Part shown: one piece after another, positions 1 through 12,603 of the stretch
How the letters are laid out: each line of letters starts with the position of its first letter
Position numbering within the stretch: position 1 is the first letter of the stretch
NCBI GenBank assembly: GCA_029582265.1
Contig: CM055831.1
Location: forward strand, 26,264,526-26,328,525
Direction: 5' to 3'
Length of the DNA: 64,000 nucleotides
Source: Zoroaster sp. YZ-2022
Taxonomy: Eukaryota; Echinodermata; Asteroidea; Forcipulatida; Zoroasteridae
The notes under the pieces: generated by a model
The model's input: only the letters and a program-made list of their open reading frames with translations
The model's database searches: none
Told to the model about the DNA's origin: nothing
Position numbers and translations under genes: made by a program

Positions 1-645
1 GGGTAGGTAAGATTACATTATTAGCTATAATGAACAAGAAAAATTGGCAGTTGGATACGACATTCTTCCCTGAACATTTACTGTGCGGACAAAAGAGGGT
101 CATATATTTTTCATTACCCTGTGGAATGCCAGTGAGGGTGGTATTTATTTATACCTGTTGTATAAGGCTTGTATTATAGTATGTCAGGTTTATAGAAGTG
201 CTGTGGAAGAGTTGGAATATACATGTACTTAACACTGGTTTTGGGTGTAGGCGCTATATTTTGCTCATTTTAGAGTTTAAAACAAGGTTTTCAGAAGGTT
301 TGAGAGTAGGTGAATCTTGAGTAGGTTCAAGCTGTTTGCTATTTTGAAGACGCTTTGTGAGACACATGTCTTTGTGACATCCTATTATACTGTTGTCTTG
401 GTGACATCCTATAATACTTTTTGTCTTGATAACATGCTAGTGGGGTGTTGAATAAGTAGATCCGATAATTCAAAATTTTGTGTGAATTTGTAAATATTAA
501 TTAGAACTGAATAGAGATGTAATTAAGGTGATAATCTTGATAAATAAAATAATAGGAATTTAAGAATGTGTGAGTGGTGCATTATTTATCATGGTTTGAA
601 TACTTTTAGTAACCAGGCCATTTTAGTTCTGACAATACCCGTTAT
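1..645. other. Non-coding, no gene recognised
   Basis: AT-rich sequence with no open frame resembling a protein, no RNA gene and no strong repeat structure visible. Confidence 0.5.
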
Positions 646-744
646 ATGACCTTATCGTGGGGTATTATTTTCAGTCACTGAGTTAATCTACAACTAGCAC
701 TCTAATTCCATGCCCTGTTGAACGTGATGATATTGTCCCTTTAA
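646..744 (-). repeat. 224-bp MITE family, truncated copy
   Basis: Matches one half of the 224-bp foldback element seen complete at 13750-13973, in the opposite orientation, and ends with the same terminal CCCTTTAA. The inner half is missing. Confidence 0.6.
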
Positions 745-878
745 TGCCCTGCTGCTTAGGAACATGTGTAGCAGTTTAAATTAGTACAAAGAAACTCTTG
801 ATACTTAGGTATTTTTAGGCAAAAACTCTTTAAGACGATTTACGAAATTGTTTTTTTGATAAATTAACAACCTCATGT

Positions 879-1174
879 TTAAAGAGATACTACCGTCACA
901 ATCAGAGCAGGATTTTCAACAGGGCATTGAATCGGTGTCCTAGTTTAAGATGAACACGGTAACTGAAAGGTAATGGCTCTTTTATGCAGCAGCAATGGTA
1001 ATATGTCCTTATCATCATGTGGGGTATTATTTTGAGTCAGTGAGTTAATCTAAATCTAGCACTCTGATTCCATGCCCTGTTGATTGTGTGACCTTATCAT
1101 GTGGGTATTATTTTCAGTCATTGAGTTAATCTCTAGAGAATTAGCACTCCAATTCCATGCCCTGTTGATTGTGA
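879..1174 (-). repeat. 224-bp MITE family copy plus extra half copy
   Basis: 879 to about 1090 reads like an inverted copy of the element at 13750-13973 (terminal TTAAAG, two ATGCCCTGTTGA blocks). It is followed to about 1174 by a second partial copy of its 3' half, so this is a nested or tandem fragment. Confidence 0.6.
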
Positions 1175-1182
1175 AGATTGGG

Positions 1183-1650
1183 TTCTTAATTACAAACCTG
1201 AGATTCAGTCATAATTAACAATTCTTAGGGACATAGCTAAGCCTTCAATATGTTTGGGATCTTAATTACAAACCTGATTCAGTCATAATTAACAATTCTT
1301 AGGGACATAGCTAAGTCTTCAACAGCAATAGGTCAATAGGTTTGGGTTCTTAATTACAAACCTGATTCAGTCATAATTAACAATTCTTAGGGACATACAA
1401 ATGTAGCTAAGTCTTCAACAGCAATAGGTCAATAGGTTTGGGTTCTTAATTACAAACCTGATTCAGTCATAATTAACAATTCTTAGGGACATAGCTAAGT
1501 CTTCAACAGCAATAGGTCAATAGGTTTGGGTTCTTAATTACAAACCTGATTCAGTCATAATTAACAATTCTTAGGGACATAGCTAAGTCTTCAACAGCAA
1601 TAGGTCAATAGGTTTGGGTTCTTAATTACAAACCTGATTCAGTCATAATT
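1183..1650. repeat. Tandem repeat, about 88-bp unit, six copies
   Basis: The block beginning TTCTTAATTACAAACCTG recurs at about 1183, 1259, 1348, 1443, 1531 and 1619. Units run 76 to 95 bp because of internal indels; the central four are nearly identical. No coding potential. Confidence 0.9.
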
Positions 1651-2069
1651 AAGACTGTAGTTGATTACTAGTGAATAGACCTTGCTGTTAATAGATAAGA
1701 CATAGGATCATGATAATTGAAAAATACCCAAATGATGAAATTTTCCTGTAAAACTGATGATGGTATTAATCTTCCCTGAAATAAATTCAGTGGATATAAC
1801 TAATTTAATCAGGATGATCCATAATTAGACAAAATGGTCTTGGGTGACAAATGATCCCAAGATTAATCAACATCAACATTGTTGATATGAAATAATCTAT
1901 CCAATATGATATACAATACCATTACTCAACACAGCTGAACTTTGACAATAAAGTTCAATGTACGTCACTGAGCCAATAATACACACAAATGTACACTGCA
2001 TTCACTGTGTAGTAGGCAAACCTATGACCTTGCCACATGACTGTATACGTGTAGCTATAACAATTGAAA
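1651..2069. other. Non-coding spacer upstream of TRIM copy A
   Basis: No gene seen. The last part resembles the sequence preceding the promoter modules of units B and C (14640-14800 and 27080-27240), so homology to the repeated unit begins here. Confidence 0.5.
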
Positions 2070-2218
2070 CTGTGTTTGTCAAGCGCCATTTTGTTTGGGA
2101 TCCGCCCTAACGTTACATGTAGCATCATTTGCTCTGTCTTCAGGAAGAAAAATTGACTTCATTTTGTGTTCAACTGTCTTAAAGTGACTTCAATAAAACA
2201 AGGTAAAACCACTGTAGG
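2070..2218 (+). promoter_or_regulatory. Candidate promoter and non-coding first exon of TRIM copy A
   Basis: Contains AAGCGCCATTTTG at 2081-2093, which resembles overlapping E2F (GCGC) and YY1 (GCCATTTT) motifs common at metazoan start sites. A good 5' splice site (GGTAAGC) follows, with GT at 2219-2220. The same module lies upstream of copies B and C and, inverted, at 57480-57618. A 3' splice site (AACAG, AG at 5124-5125) precedes the TRIM start codon, so a 5'UTR intron from 2219 to 5125 is inferred. Transcription itself is not shown by sequence. Confidence 0.5.
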
Positions 2219-3407
2219 GTAAGCTAACATTTGTTCATATGTTTTGACAGATACAGTGGATAAGATTAGACGGTAGACCAACTGGTTTAAAGCAGGGAAG
2301 GTACAACATTGGTAATGACCTGATTACAAAATGACTGAATTATTATCCAAAAGCTAACTTGATGTGAAGTTGGTAAGAGGTACCAATCATCCACAATAAT
2401 TGTTCAGTATGAAGAGCTTTGATTTCAGAGAAAACACAACAAAATATGCACATTAAAAAGTTGCTTGGTCACTTTCTGCTCCAAGTGTTTTCTACAAAAA
2501 TAGTGAATGTTTTTTATACTTTTCTCAAGACTTAGACTATCACAGGATGGTTGTTTAATATATAATATCTTGATTCAATACATGGCATGGGGACACATAC
2601 CCATAGAAGTAGTTATGACAACATAATCGATGTTGTAACTAAGGCATGGGTGTTGATCGGTGGGAGACAAGGGGACATGCCAATCTCCACTTTTTAGAGT
2701 GGTGGGGGGGGGGGGGTGGACAACAAGGCGTACCATAATTTCGGCACCCAATTATGATCGCCCTATCTGACACGGTGAGCAACTCATTTTTAAGAATGTT
2801 TCTTGATTGGCAAAGCTTTAATTTTTAATAATTGAAATCAAGCTTGATCATACCACGATGAGATATTGCATCTGTTTCAGCGATCGCTATTACAATGCAA
2901 AGAAACAACAATGGACGGAGGAATAACATTTCGTTTAATAATGACTGCAATTTTGCTTGGAATAAAACAAAATTGCATGGAAGAAAGATACACTTGAAGT
3001 TCTTTGGCCATTTGGTAGCACTTCTGGCCCAATTTCCGCACACTATTAAAGATAATTGTTTCTGGTAAAATACGGGCATATATATGATGGACTAAACGGC
3101 AATAAAGTCTTAAAAACAACAACTGAAATTGTGGCTGAGTTGTGCATACTGCATAATGTAATTCTGCATAAATTAAATGTGCTATACAAAATTCACAGTT
3201 TGCTTCGCAAAAATATGATTTTGCTATAGATGCAAATTATTATTTTGCCATCACAGCCTTTGCTGCGCAAAATTTTCGAACGAAATCATCCCTGCGATGA
3301 TTTCTCCCTTATGGTTACAAATGGGATCAATTATTTTCTGATGGGGGAAATCCTCATTTAAATAAAAAATACATCCAAAAATAGGGGAAAAATTGTAGTA
3401 ACATTAA
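2219..3407. other. Inferred 5'UTR intron of TRIM A, first part
   Basis: No coding sequence seen. 2290-2370 resembles a block at 13180-13260 that occurs elsewhere in the units, so it is a dispersed repeat. A 13-G run lies at 2704-2716. Confidence 0.45.
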
Positions 3408-3725
3408 AACCCTCCTATGTACAGTGCAGTTTGCCATAGAATTGTCAGACCTTTCAAAACCTTTCAAGTTTGCTGTACTGAAGGGTTTTGAAAGGTGAGA
3501 AAACTGTCTGACAAAAGGGACCTATGAAAGGTTTCGAAAGGTGTAACAACTCTCTGAACAAACTGGTGTTGAAATGTTTCAATACCTTTCAAAGGGTATT
3601 GAAAGGTGTGGTTGTTCAGTAGCAACAAATTCTGGAGGGTTTTAAAGGGTTCATAATTATTGATAGCCATTTTGGCCCGTAAGCAGATTTTGAAAGGTTT
3701 TGAAAGGTCAAACCATAGGAGGGTT
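3408..3725. repeat. Foldback (MITE-like) element
   Basis: The ends are inverted copies: AACCCTCCTATG at 3408-3419 and CATAGGAGGGTT at 3714-3725. Pairing extends inward with CAGACCTTTCAAAACC against GGTTTTGAAAGGTC. Several further GAAAGGT blocks lie inside. No transposase; non-autonomous. Not seen in units B or C. Confidence 0.7.
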
Positions 3726-5125
3726 ATTCCCTTTAAACGGCGAAAAGGATAAGTAAAGACTGTTTGCGGTAATTAGTTCTCCAATTTCACACCAGTAAAC
3801 CATTTTATAAAACTTGCATTTAATTATTTTTTTGATTCATAACAAAGATCATGTAAGGTTATGAAACGTTCAAATGCTAGTTTTTTGACATGTATACATG
3901 TAGATTTAATTGAAATCATTTATAAAAGGTATCGTACTGTAAATGATTTTAATTATGACTTTATTCACTTACTAACCAGTTTCATGAACATATTTTTTTT
4001 GTTCCCAGGACAGCAAATAGCTCTCCTCAGTAATTCAAGGAGAGCAATTTACAGCTTTCCTTGAATTTCTCAAAATGAAGGACTGGGCGGGGGACGGGGG
4101 GGGGGGGGGGATGATGACAGTACATCAATTTCCCCCTCACACTTTCTTGATGGCCTTTATAATAAAAATGCTGTAAATATATATACACTGGTAATGTTGA
4201 CATTGGGTAATGTGATACATAGTCTAACTTGGCACACTGCATATTTTGTTCCTCTTACAGAGAGCTTGATAAGCAATATTTCTACACATTAATTGCTAAG
4301 GAATCAACATTTTTAGCAGCTTTTATTATTGCACAAAGCATGCACAAAGTATGCATGCTTTTCAATCTTTTTATAGTAGGGCAGTGAACCTATCTTTTTT
4401 TAAAATAGATGATAAGGGAACTTATACATCAATATTTTTGAAAATATATGCAAGATTGTTTAAAACAGTTTTAAATATAACTTTAAGGTATAATTTAAAA
4501 GTGTGCCACATAAGACAACGCTGAGTTTCTGCCTAGTTTCTGGATTGAAGTTTACGATATTAAAATCCTTATGGATTATTAATAATTCAAGTTTTATTTT
4601 AATACTTGGATGCCAACATTTAATCTAAGAAGCACTACAGAGTATCTAGAATCCAGAAAAGGCAGATCTTAATTACAACTTGGCTCATACACACAGTGAT
4701 GCAAGACCGTAGCCAAAGGATGTGTGTGACCCCCCCCCCCCCCCCCCCATATCGATTTTCATTTGGCAAATTGATCATGCCAACCTGAACCCTCACCCAG
4801 CAATTTTGAAGGTATCAATTGTTTACTACCTCTGAAGACAATCTACAAATTGGCTCACACTCCCCCCATAAAAAAGAAAGTAAAAAAGGATTATGCAGTG
4901 ATGGACAGATGGATGAAGAGGGCTTACACAGTATGCCTGCAAGACAAAAATACCATTGGAAAAGTAGCGGTACACCTTATGAAAATACCTCTTATTGTGA
5001 GGGATGAGAGGATTGGATACATATTCAGAGAATTGTTGATTGTTAGACATGTCAGAGAAGTCAGGATATGTGTATGTGGCTTATGTTGAGTTTGTTCTCA
5101 ATCTTCTTATATCATTTATTAACAG
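3726..5125. other. Inferred 5'UTR intron of TRIM A, remainder
   Basis: Non-coding as far as I can see. A 15-G run (4096-4110) and a 19-C run (4730-4748) are present. A lysine-rich open frame at 4850-5089 starts at TTG, resembles nothing I know and is absent from the other units, so it is not called. Confidence 0.4.
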
Positions 5126-5131
5126 ATAGAA

Positions 5132-6442
5132 ATGGCTACTTCTAAACCAACATTGGGTTCAGCTCTAGAGAAAATCAGCAAGGATCATCTTGAGTGCAGT
5201 ATTTGCAAAGAGGTGTACAGACAACCCAAAATACTGGACTGTGTCCACAGCTTCTGTGAACACTGTTTAGATGAATACCACACAACCAAATACAAGGATG
5301 CTGTCATGATTCCTTGTCCTTTGTGTCGACGGGAGACACAACTTCCCCTACGATGGGTGTTCCAGACCTCAAGACCAACTTCTATCTAATTGGTCTTGTT
5401 GAGGAGATCACATTGCAACAGAAGTTGGTCAGCTCATCAGGCAACACAAAGCTTACCTGTGAATTATGCAATGAGGGAAATGAGGCTACACATCACTGTC
5501 TGGACTGCCCAATGGATATTTGCGGAAACTGCTACAAAATGCACCAGAAAATTCCATCATTGTCCATTCATACCATTGCTACTTTGGAAGACTTTATTCA
5601 GGGGAAGGTAGCAATAAAAGAGACAAAACAAAAACGTCGTCCAGAATGCCAAACCCATGAGGGTGAAGTGGCATGGTTCTACTGTGTAACATGTGACAAG
5701 TTGATTTGCCAAGCTTGCACTGTCCTACACCACTGTAAACCACAACATGAGTACATTGAGTATGACCAAGCCTCATCCACATATAAACAGTCATTGGCTC
5801 AATTCTTTACTCCCCTTGAAGGAGTTCTCAAGAAACTTGAACAATCCCTAGCAACTGCCTCAACAATGAAAGACGAACTGGGCATCACAGTTGAAAGAAC
5901 CATGGCAGAGGTGAAGAACAGAGCTGATGAGATCAGGGCTGAGGTAACAGCTCAAGAGAGTCGCATCATTGATGAAATCAAAAACCTCCACAAAGATCAG
6001 AACAACAAATTGGATGAATATGAGAAAACAGTGAGTGTAATCTCACAACAAATACAGCATTCACTGGAGACCGCCAAAGATGTCACCAACAATTCATCAG
6101 ATCCTGACTTCCTTGCACTCTATCCCACTATCAGCAAGGACTTGAAATTTCTCAGCAGTCAAAGACTTCCCAAAATTGATCACAAGCTTTGTCATCTGAG
6201 ATTCAAGGAGAGTCAGAGGGTTGGTGATATCAATCTTGGCAAGGTGGAGCTGCAGGAACCCAAGTGGGAGCTGTGTGAAAAATTTGGCAAAAATGGAGGT
6301 GGTTCAGGAGAATTCAGTGGGGCTTATGGTATTGCTGCTTGTCAACCTGGTGATGAGATTGCAGTGACAGACTACTATAACAAGAGAGTGGTAATCTGCA
6401 GCACCAAGGGACATCAGAAAAGAACCATTCCAATACAAGGAT
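5132..6442 (+). pseudogene. TRIM copy A, RING/B-box/coiled-coil exon (frameshifted)
   Basis: Encodes the N-terminal part of a TRIM2/3/71-type RING E3 ligase. The ATG at 5132 opens a C3HC4 RING (CSIC, CVHSFCEHC, CPLC). Two extra C bases in the run at 5345-5348, compared with copy C, then shift the frame. The first frame stops at 5389; the second continues through B-box 1, B-box 2 (CQTHEGEVAWFYC...), a long coiled coil and the first NHL blade. The exon ends at a 5' splice site (GGAT then GTAAGT, GT at 6443) and continues at 8202. As written, the RING is cut off from the rest. It may be a pseudogene or a consensus error; apart from the shift the sequence is nearly identical to copy C. Confidence 0.8.
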
Positions 6443-8201
6443 GTAAGTTTCTTATGTACACATTATATGCATTCAATAGGATGTAGTGTAGTACAGTGAA
6501 TGCTGTGTAAAAACAAGACTGTGGTGCAATACATTTCATTTCAAGTCGTTTTTAAATTTTACACGTCAAATTCACAAAGCTACAAATCCATTAAAACAAA
6601 AAACTTAAAGAGAAAATTGCACAGTATAAAAATATATATAACGAGCGAAAAACAGTGAAAAAGAAACAACATCCCCAAACAAAGACAATACCCCTGTAGG
6701 ATTGCAAGTGAACTTAAAGAGATATTCTAAACCACTCTTTAACAAGGACTTTATTTATTGTTATGACTAATTAGATATCCATAATACCAACTAAAACATC
6801 ATTTGAATCTCAAACTTTTTTTTTAGTTTAAAAAAAAAAATGCATCGGTCCATGCAGCTTATTCAGCCAATTTGCAAAATGAACACATAGCACTGCTGTT
6901 TAAGTATGTAAATGCAACACATCAGTGGAGGTTCAATAAACATGGCATGGGTAGCAGCATAAAGGGTTGTTGTGTTTTCATATAGTCAGTCGTCTGCTAG
7001 TAACATCGATCGATAAATGTTCTCCTTCAATTTCATATTTAATTTGGAGAATTCTGCTTACAAATTTTAATTTAATTGTTAGTCAGATAGCCATAGACCA
7101 GAATTATTGCCAGAGTGAAAGTAAAGTTCTACAGATTTCCAGCCAGCCATAGAAGCTTTACAAGACCATGGGTGTGCTTTGTAATTTAAAACAACCGGTC
7201 AAACTTCAATAATTTGCAGCACACATTAGTCAAAAGTTTGACAAGAAATAACTGCCACACTCCACTTACTTAATTCGTTTTGAATGATGTGGTTGAACAT
7301 GCAAGTAAACAACTCAATGACATAGCACTGACAGACAGAATCATGCCATCTGACCAGTTTAAAGTTACTCTGAATACAAGCATACAACATCTTACAAATA
7401 TAACTTTGACAATTAATTCCCTGGTAATTTCTCATGCCAAGTTGTCCATAGAATGGTCAAATTTGTCCCTATATTGATAGAAAATCATGACAGATGTTCA
7501 TGTGTATCAGTAAACTGAGCATTAATTGCAGGTATACAATGTACACATACACATAATCTTGATAAGTTTGTTTTCCCTCACTTACACCACACGCTATGCC
7601 ACATTGACACGATGTAAACAAAGATTGACACTGGACTTTCCTGACTTTGAGAAAAAAAACTGGTTCAGAAAAAATGGCATTTTAAAGGTTTACTGAAACA
7701 GAAATATTCTTGTGGGAGATTGATAGATTGGTTGTTGTAACAACCTCATTTGAGTTTTGTTTCTCCAAAATATATTTCAATCGGAGAAAATAATTTTTTG
7801 TCGCTGTTTTTTACCCCCCATAAAAAAAGAACAGATATTTTTGTACACATGATTGACAGTATACGGTAGCATCCTGATCCATCGGGTGTGAACATCACAC
7901 AGGAGTTATCAAAACTTAAATACACATGATGTACATATGCTGTAAATACACATATGTGTGTTAGCAAGTGTGTCAAAAGCTCAATGAAACATGACATTGA
8001 TTGAAATAAATAGTGAATAATAAATCATGACAGTTCAAAGGTTCAAAGTGAACATTGGCTGTTGTGAATCCCTTTGTACATGTATAGGCCTTCATGTCAA
8101 AATATGTAGAAATATCTTCATTTAATGTTCAGCTCATAAAACATAACACACATAATTGTTATATCACTGTGCTGTTATCTCTATTATTATTATTTTTCAA
8201 G
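6443..8201 (+). other. Intron of TRIM copy A
   Basis: Starts GTAAGTTTCTTATG and ends TTTTTCAAG. It is much shorter than the introns of B and C because it lacks their shared segment (18.7-20.1 kb and 31.1-33.6 kb). No coding sequence recognised. Confidence 0.75.
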
Positions 8202-8824
8202 ATCCATGTGACATTGCAGCTATACACAATCACTTAGTGGTTGTAGACGACAGCAACAAAGTCATCAAGATGTACAACAATGATGGCACACTTGCCTTTG
8301 ACTTCCACACAGTGCCTCATAGTGAGGTAGGGAAGACAGCAGTTGAGCTCCGGAGTGTAGCAGTAAATAATCAGGATAACATCATAATAGGTGATGTGAA
8401 GAGGATGGTGGTGAGCGAGCACAGCCCCACTGACGGCTCGCTCATTCACACTATGCCTGTCAAGACAGCACCTTGCTTCCTGGCCATTGATAATAATAAT
8501 AGAGTTTTAGTCAGTGGTGGTAATAACCAACATCAAGTAGACATTGTTGATAGCAATGGTACTTCATTACTCACAATCAAACCAACAATCAATGGTCAGG
8601 AAGTTCAATGCTGCAATGGTGTATGCTGTGACAAATCAGGCATATACATTGCAGTGTGCAATGGGTCTAACACTTGTCATATTCACCATTATGATGATAA
8701 TGGTACATTCATCACATGTATAGCTCAGGGTCTGTACAGGCCCAGGGGTATCACATTCACTGCAGATGGGCATCAGCTGGTAGCAGCAGACTTGCACTCA
8801 GTGAAGATATATCACATAATGTGA
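8202..8824 (+). CDS. TRIM copy A, C-terminal NHL exon
   Basis: Second coding exon. Acceptor TTTTTCAAG precedes codon phase 1, matching the donor of exon 1. It encodes about 207 residues of NHL-type beta-propeller (repeated units with VVVDD..N.IKMYNNDG, LAIDNNNRVLVSGG, GVCCDKSGIYIAV, PRGITFTADGHQLVAADLHSVKIYHIM) and ends at TGA 8822-8824. NHL propellers of TRIM2/3/71 proteins bind RNA or protein partners; the target here is unknown. The frame is open and close to copies B and C. It could only be made as a full TRIM protein if the exon 1 frameshift is an error. Confidence 0.8.
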
Positions 8825-9611
8825 TGTAATCCAACATGCTGCTGACTGGCAATCTCCCTTGTCATCATCATAATGGTGAAATGTCCTCTTCAAGATATGT
8901 TACCCAAACATGTAATGTAGAATCTTGAGTATCAATGTCACTCTATAGAATTAATCTTGTATCATTTATTATTAATGTTTGACATGACAAGAGATACAGA
9001 GCATATACAATTCATTGACAATGAAGTCTTTACTTTGCTTCAAGAACCAACTCAAATGAATAATTGATTTAGATGTTTGCCCTTCACCAATTTAGCTAAG
9101 CACTTCTCCAGAGTCTTTAATAAAAGAAATCCACATACGAACTAATAAATGAATTTATGACGAGGCTAGCTATTAATTCATTTCAAAAACAAGCCTCTGA
9201 TGATTTGTTATATTTCATTTGTAATTGTTAAGTATTTAGTTGCCTTTCTATGAGGAAAATACATTTTTATTTATTTTTCATATTAAAAGGAAGTTACCAG
9301 GAATCACTGGTGAAAAAGTTACAAATATGGGTGATGCATCTTTAAGAGGGATTTCCCCTCATTTTGCTTTTGACATTGTCTGTTGATTTGTAAATGTTAC
9401 TCTTTAATTATTCATATCAATATCTTGTCAATACTTTCTTTGTTTTCACTGATGGTTACCCATTGTTTGCCAATCACCAGTTGACAAAAGAAAGGTCTAT
9501 ACCCTCTCTTTTCCCCCTCTGGATCCACCCTTGTACAGAGTTGCATAATGGAAAGGTTATATTCTAACACCTAAGCTGCACCTTATACAAGTCTAGTTTT
9601 CTTCCTCTTAC
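8825..9611. other. 3' flank of TRIM copy A
   Basis: Probable 3'UTR and spacer. AATAAA occurs at 9119-9124 and could serve as a poly(A) signal. No further gene seen. Confidence 0.45.
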
Positions 9612-9723
9612 CTTTTGTTGGAGCATCCTGAGCTGATCTCTCTTGGTTGAGGATGTTTCTTGCTGAGACTGTTTCTTGTTGACCTCTGATCAGGTCAATT
9701 AGAAGGGTTGTCATGCTGTCAAC
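9612..9723 (-). CDS. Candidate internal exon of an unknown minus-strand gene (copy A)
   Basis: On the minus strand a pyrimidine-rich acceptor (TTTCCCTCCAG) precedes a 112-base open segment beginning VDSMTTLLIDLIRGQQ. A strong donor (AAAAG then GTAAGAGG) follows. The same exon occurs in unit C at 35258-35372 with a 3-base, frame-keeping difference. Unit B has lost it in a 500-bp deletion. The residues are acidic/polar, possibly helical; no family recognised. The partner exons were not found, so this may be a relic. Confidence 0.4.
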
Positions 9724-11306
9724 CTGGAGGGAAATAAAAATGAATAGTACATTCTTGATACACTGTTTGTAAAATGTCATCATGTGCATGAATACTAAAT
9801 GACAATCAAGAATTGCATATAAACAATTGACCAGTCAATGTTTCATTTGGAAACAAGTTGTGAAATCTCATTCACAGTTTCTAACCAAAGCACTGTAGGT
9901 TTCTATGCAATCATTTCTGTCCCATTCCAGACAGAAATTATCTTCAGGAAACCCATGACTCTTACTCTCATAAATGAGCAACTAATTCGACATAATAATT
10001 TGTGAAATTACAAAAGAGGAGCTTCATTTGTCTTGATTTAAATAAGTATTAATAATTAGCTTTATACATTATATTGAACACTTTTACAAATGATAATCTT
10101 CATCAATTATGTAATAAGCTTAATTGTATATATTTCAATGAACAAACTGTTTGAGGTTTTCATGTCCCAAGTCCCAATAACTTCCAATGGCAGATCCGGT
10201 GGGTGTGAGGTGCCTTGGGGGATGAAGCCCCTTCCTCCCTGCTTTGGGTATTTTGTCATCTAATTATACCATGTAGAAGTTGGTTGATATAAATACTAAG
10301 CACCGTTATCTATATATATGAGCATGATTCCATGTGGATCCAGTCTCTTGTAGAGTCTTCAATGAGGGTAATGACCTTCATTATACTGTCATTTATTTAG
10401 TTGCTACAGTTCATCATACTCATGTGCATCACCAGGGAGGTTTGAAGGATGTGAACAAATCTCCTTCTAGATTTGGATTCTATATTTTAATGAAGAAGCA
10501 AAGATGCCACTTCTTTTCTAAAAAAACAAAAAACAAACAAACCCAATTTGTGTGATAATGTGAACATTTGAATACACTTACAAATGTTCAACTCATAATG
10601 AAATTCCTGGTGACACGCATGATACTATGTAATGTTTATATTCAAGTCTTGTGTACTTTTATCAATTGTTGGAATCTAATGCACCTTCTTAATAAGGTCA
10701 ATCCAATTTTATTTCTGAATGAATGTATTTGTACAGGGAGGTTACACTTTTGGTAAATTTCTTCTACAAGTTTGCTTACTTTCAAGATCTGCATTTATCA
10801 ACCAACCTGTGAAAGTTTCAGCTTAATGAGGTTGTGTCTTTAATGTCAAAATAGTGAAAATACCTTTAAATTGTTTGTATTTATTATAATTTTGTGTCTC
10901 ATTCAGTCAGAAATTCAGTCAAGAAATGATTTCATAAATTTGTATTTATATGATAGCTCCTCAGACAGAAAGATTTCAAGAGATGTTTGATTCCATCATC
11001 AACTTTACACCACGTACATTATATGTAAAACTATGTGTAACCTCCCTTAAGCAAATTATTGTTTTGTAATTCCACAATTTGTCCATTCCTCAATGGAGTA
11101 ACTAAATTTCAAGCCACTGAAAACCTCAAACTTGTGCTCTAATGTTTCTTTGCTGATGAATTTCAACATAAATATTCATTTCACAATCTCTCCTTTAATT
11201 ACTGGTATATCATCTAGAGACATTTGGTTTGTTGACTATTATTATGTGATTGTTGATTAAGTTCAATTTAGTTTCAATAAGATTCAATTTACTTGTCATT
11301 CATATT
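9724..11306. other. Intergenic, unit A
   Basis: Shared with units B and C at high similarity. Several short open frames here (for example 10334-10555, starting at GTG) are present in all copies but show no protein family and are treated as non-coding. Confidence 0.5.
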
Positions 11307-11511
11307 TTTTATGCAACCTCTCCACACAAGTCCAATGTCCACTCCAAGGTGGGGTCTAGCAAGTCATTGAGTTGTTACAATAACTCAACACTGAAGAACC
11401 AGACCCTCGCACCGAAACAAGACAAGTTTATAACCAGCCTCTTCACGGTGCGAATATGACTGGGAGGGCTAACTAGTCCAGAACAAGGCAGTTGTTAAAC
11501 TGCCTCTGCCC
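11307..11511 (-). mobile_element. SINE-like multi-hairpin insertion (unit A)
   Basis: Flanked by CATATT at 11301-11306 and 11512-11517, an apparent target duplication. Unit B has an uninterrupted site (about 24060-24075). Read on the minus strand it ends in a short A run, as retroposed elements do. It folds into several hairpins: AGGCAGTT/AACTGCCT, TCGCACCG/CGGTGCGA and a long stem bounded by GGGTCT/AGACCC. No tRNA box A/B confirmed by eye, so the class is uncertain. Confidence 0.55.
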
Positions 11512-12600
11512 CATATTGCAATCCATAAAGCTCTCTCTGCATGTACATAGATCTAATCAAAATAAAATATTGTACAAATCTAATTTTGTGAATAAAGTAA
11601 ATGATGTGAATAAATCATATCTATAAATGTATAACTTTGAATCAGTTTAATTTCTTTTTCTTGTATACCATGGGTTGAATTTTATTACTGGTTCACCATC
11701 ATCAAATGAATTTGAATATATTTACACAAATTTGTCTTAAAATTGACATTTTCCTACAATGTATATTGTAAATGTTGACCTACTGTAAAATTCAAGAAAA
11801 GATTCACTACAATGTTTTAAATAAACAATTTAATATCAAGAAGTCATGTCTTTGGATATAATGTTAGAATTAAACTTTACTTGGTGACATCAATTTGATT
11901 CTTGTAGAATTCATCGTGTGATGATTAAAATGGTTTACAATTTCATCTACATAAAACATGCTTGAGTTCAAACATAAATTACAGAAATATTGTAAACATT
12001 AGGAAGGTCTGAAGTTTTGATTCAAACATTAGCATAGGATCATAGGTGGGTCAAAGGGTCATCTACCCCTCCCCTCATCTTTTATCACCGTGCATGTAAA
12101 TTTATTATACATTATTTGTGTGTCCTGCTTTTCTGCCGTGTCATTTTCAAGATCCTGAATCCGCTCATGCACAGAATCATTCTCCGCATTAAAGGAACTC
12201 TAATATCAGTTCTTTTAGTATGAGGGATTTTTGTCTAAGAACAAAAATTTTGCAAACTGATTGAACAAAATATTGAACATGCATACTATCAAGTATCATA
12301 GAAACTTACCATTAAGTTTCACAAAAATCCCTGAACAAGTTGACACATCCTGTACAACAAACTACAACACGACCTGATGTTATCATGGTCATTGCTGACA
12401 GAAAGAGGGCAGCATGCTACAACATTGAAGCTATCATGTTATTCAGACTACCCAACCAGATTGATCTGTAGGAAGATTGTTTCAAAAGAATTTAAATATT
12501 GTTATGATTCAAGCCAATAAGAGACAACATTATCATGACCATGAGATCAAGTTAGAATATTAATATAATCACACAAGGTTTCATGACCCCACATCTCCCT
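11512..12600. other. Intergenic, unit A, including the empty Polinton site
   Basis: Non-coding. Contains GAGGGATTTTTGTC with a single AGGGAT at 12223-12228, the position at which unit C carries the Polinton (AGGGAT duplicated at 37917 and 54526). Confidence 0.7.
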
Positions 12601-12603
12601 AGC

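Noticed and set aside
4850..5089. Lysine-rich 79-codon frame upstream of TRIM A
   Set aside because: No ATG start, no family and absent from the other units. Kept only as a note.
10334..10555. Frame conserved in all three units (also 23070 and 36031)
   Set aside because: Starts at GTG, has copy-specific ends and no domain. Similarity is explained by recent duplication.
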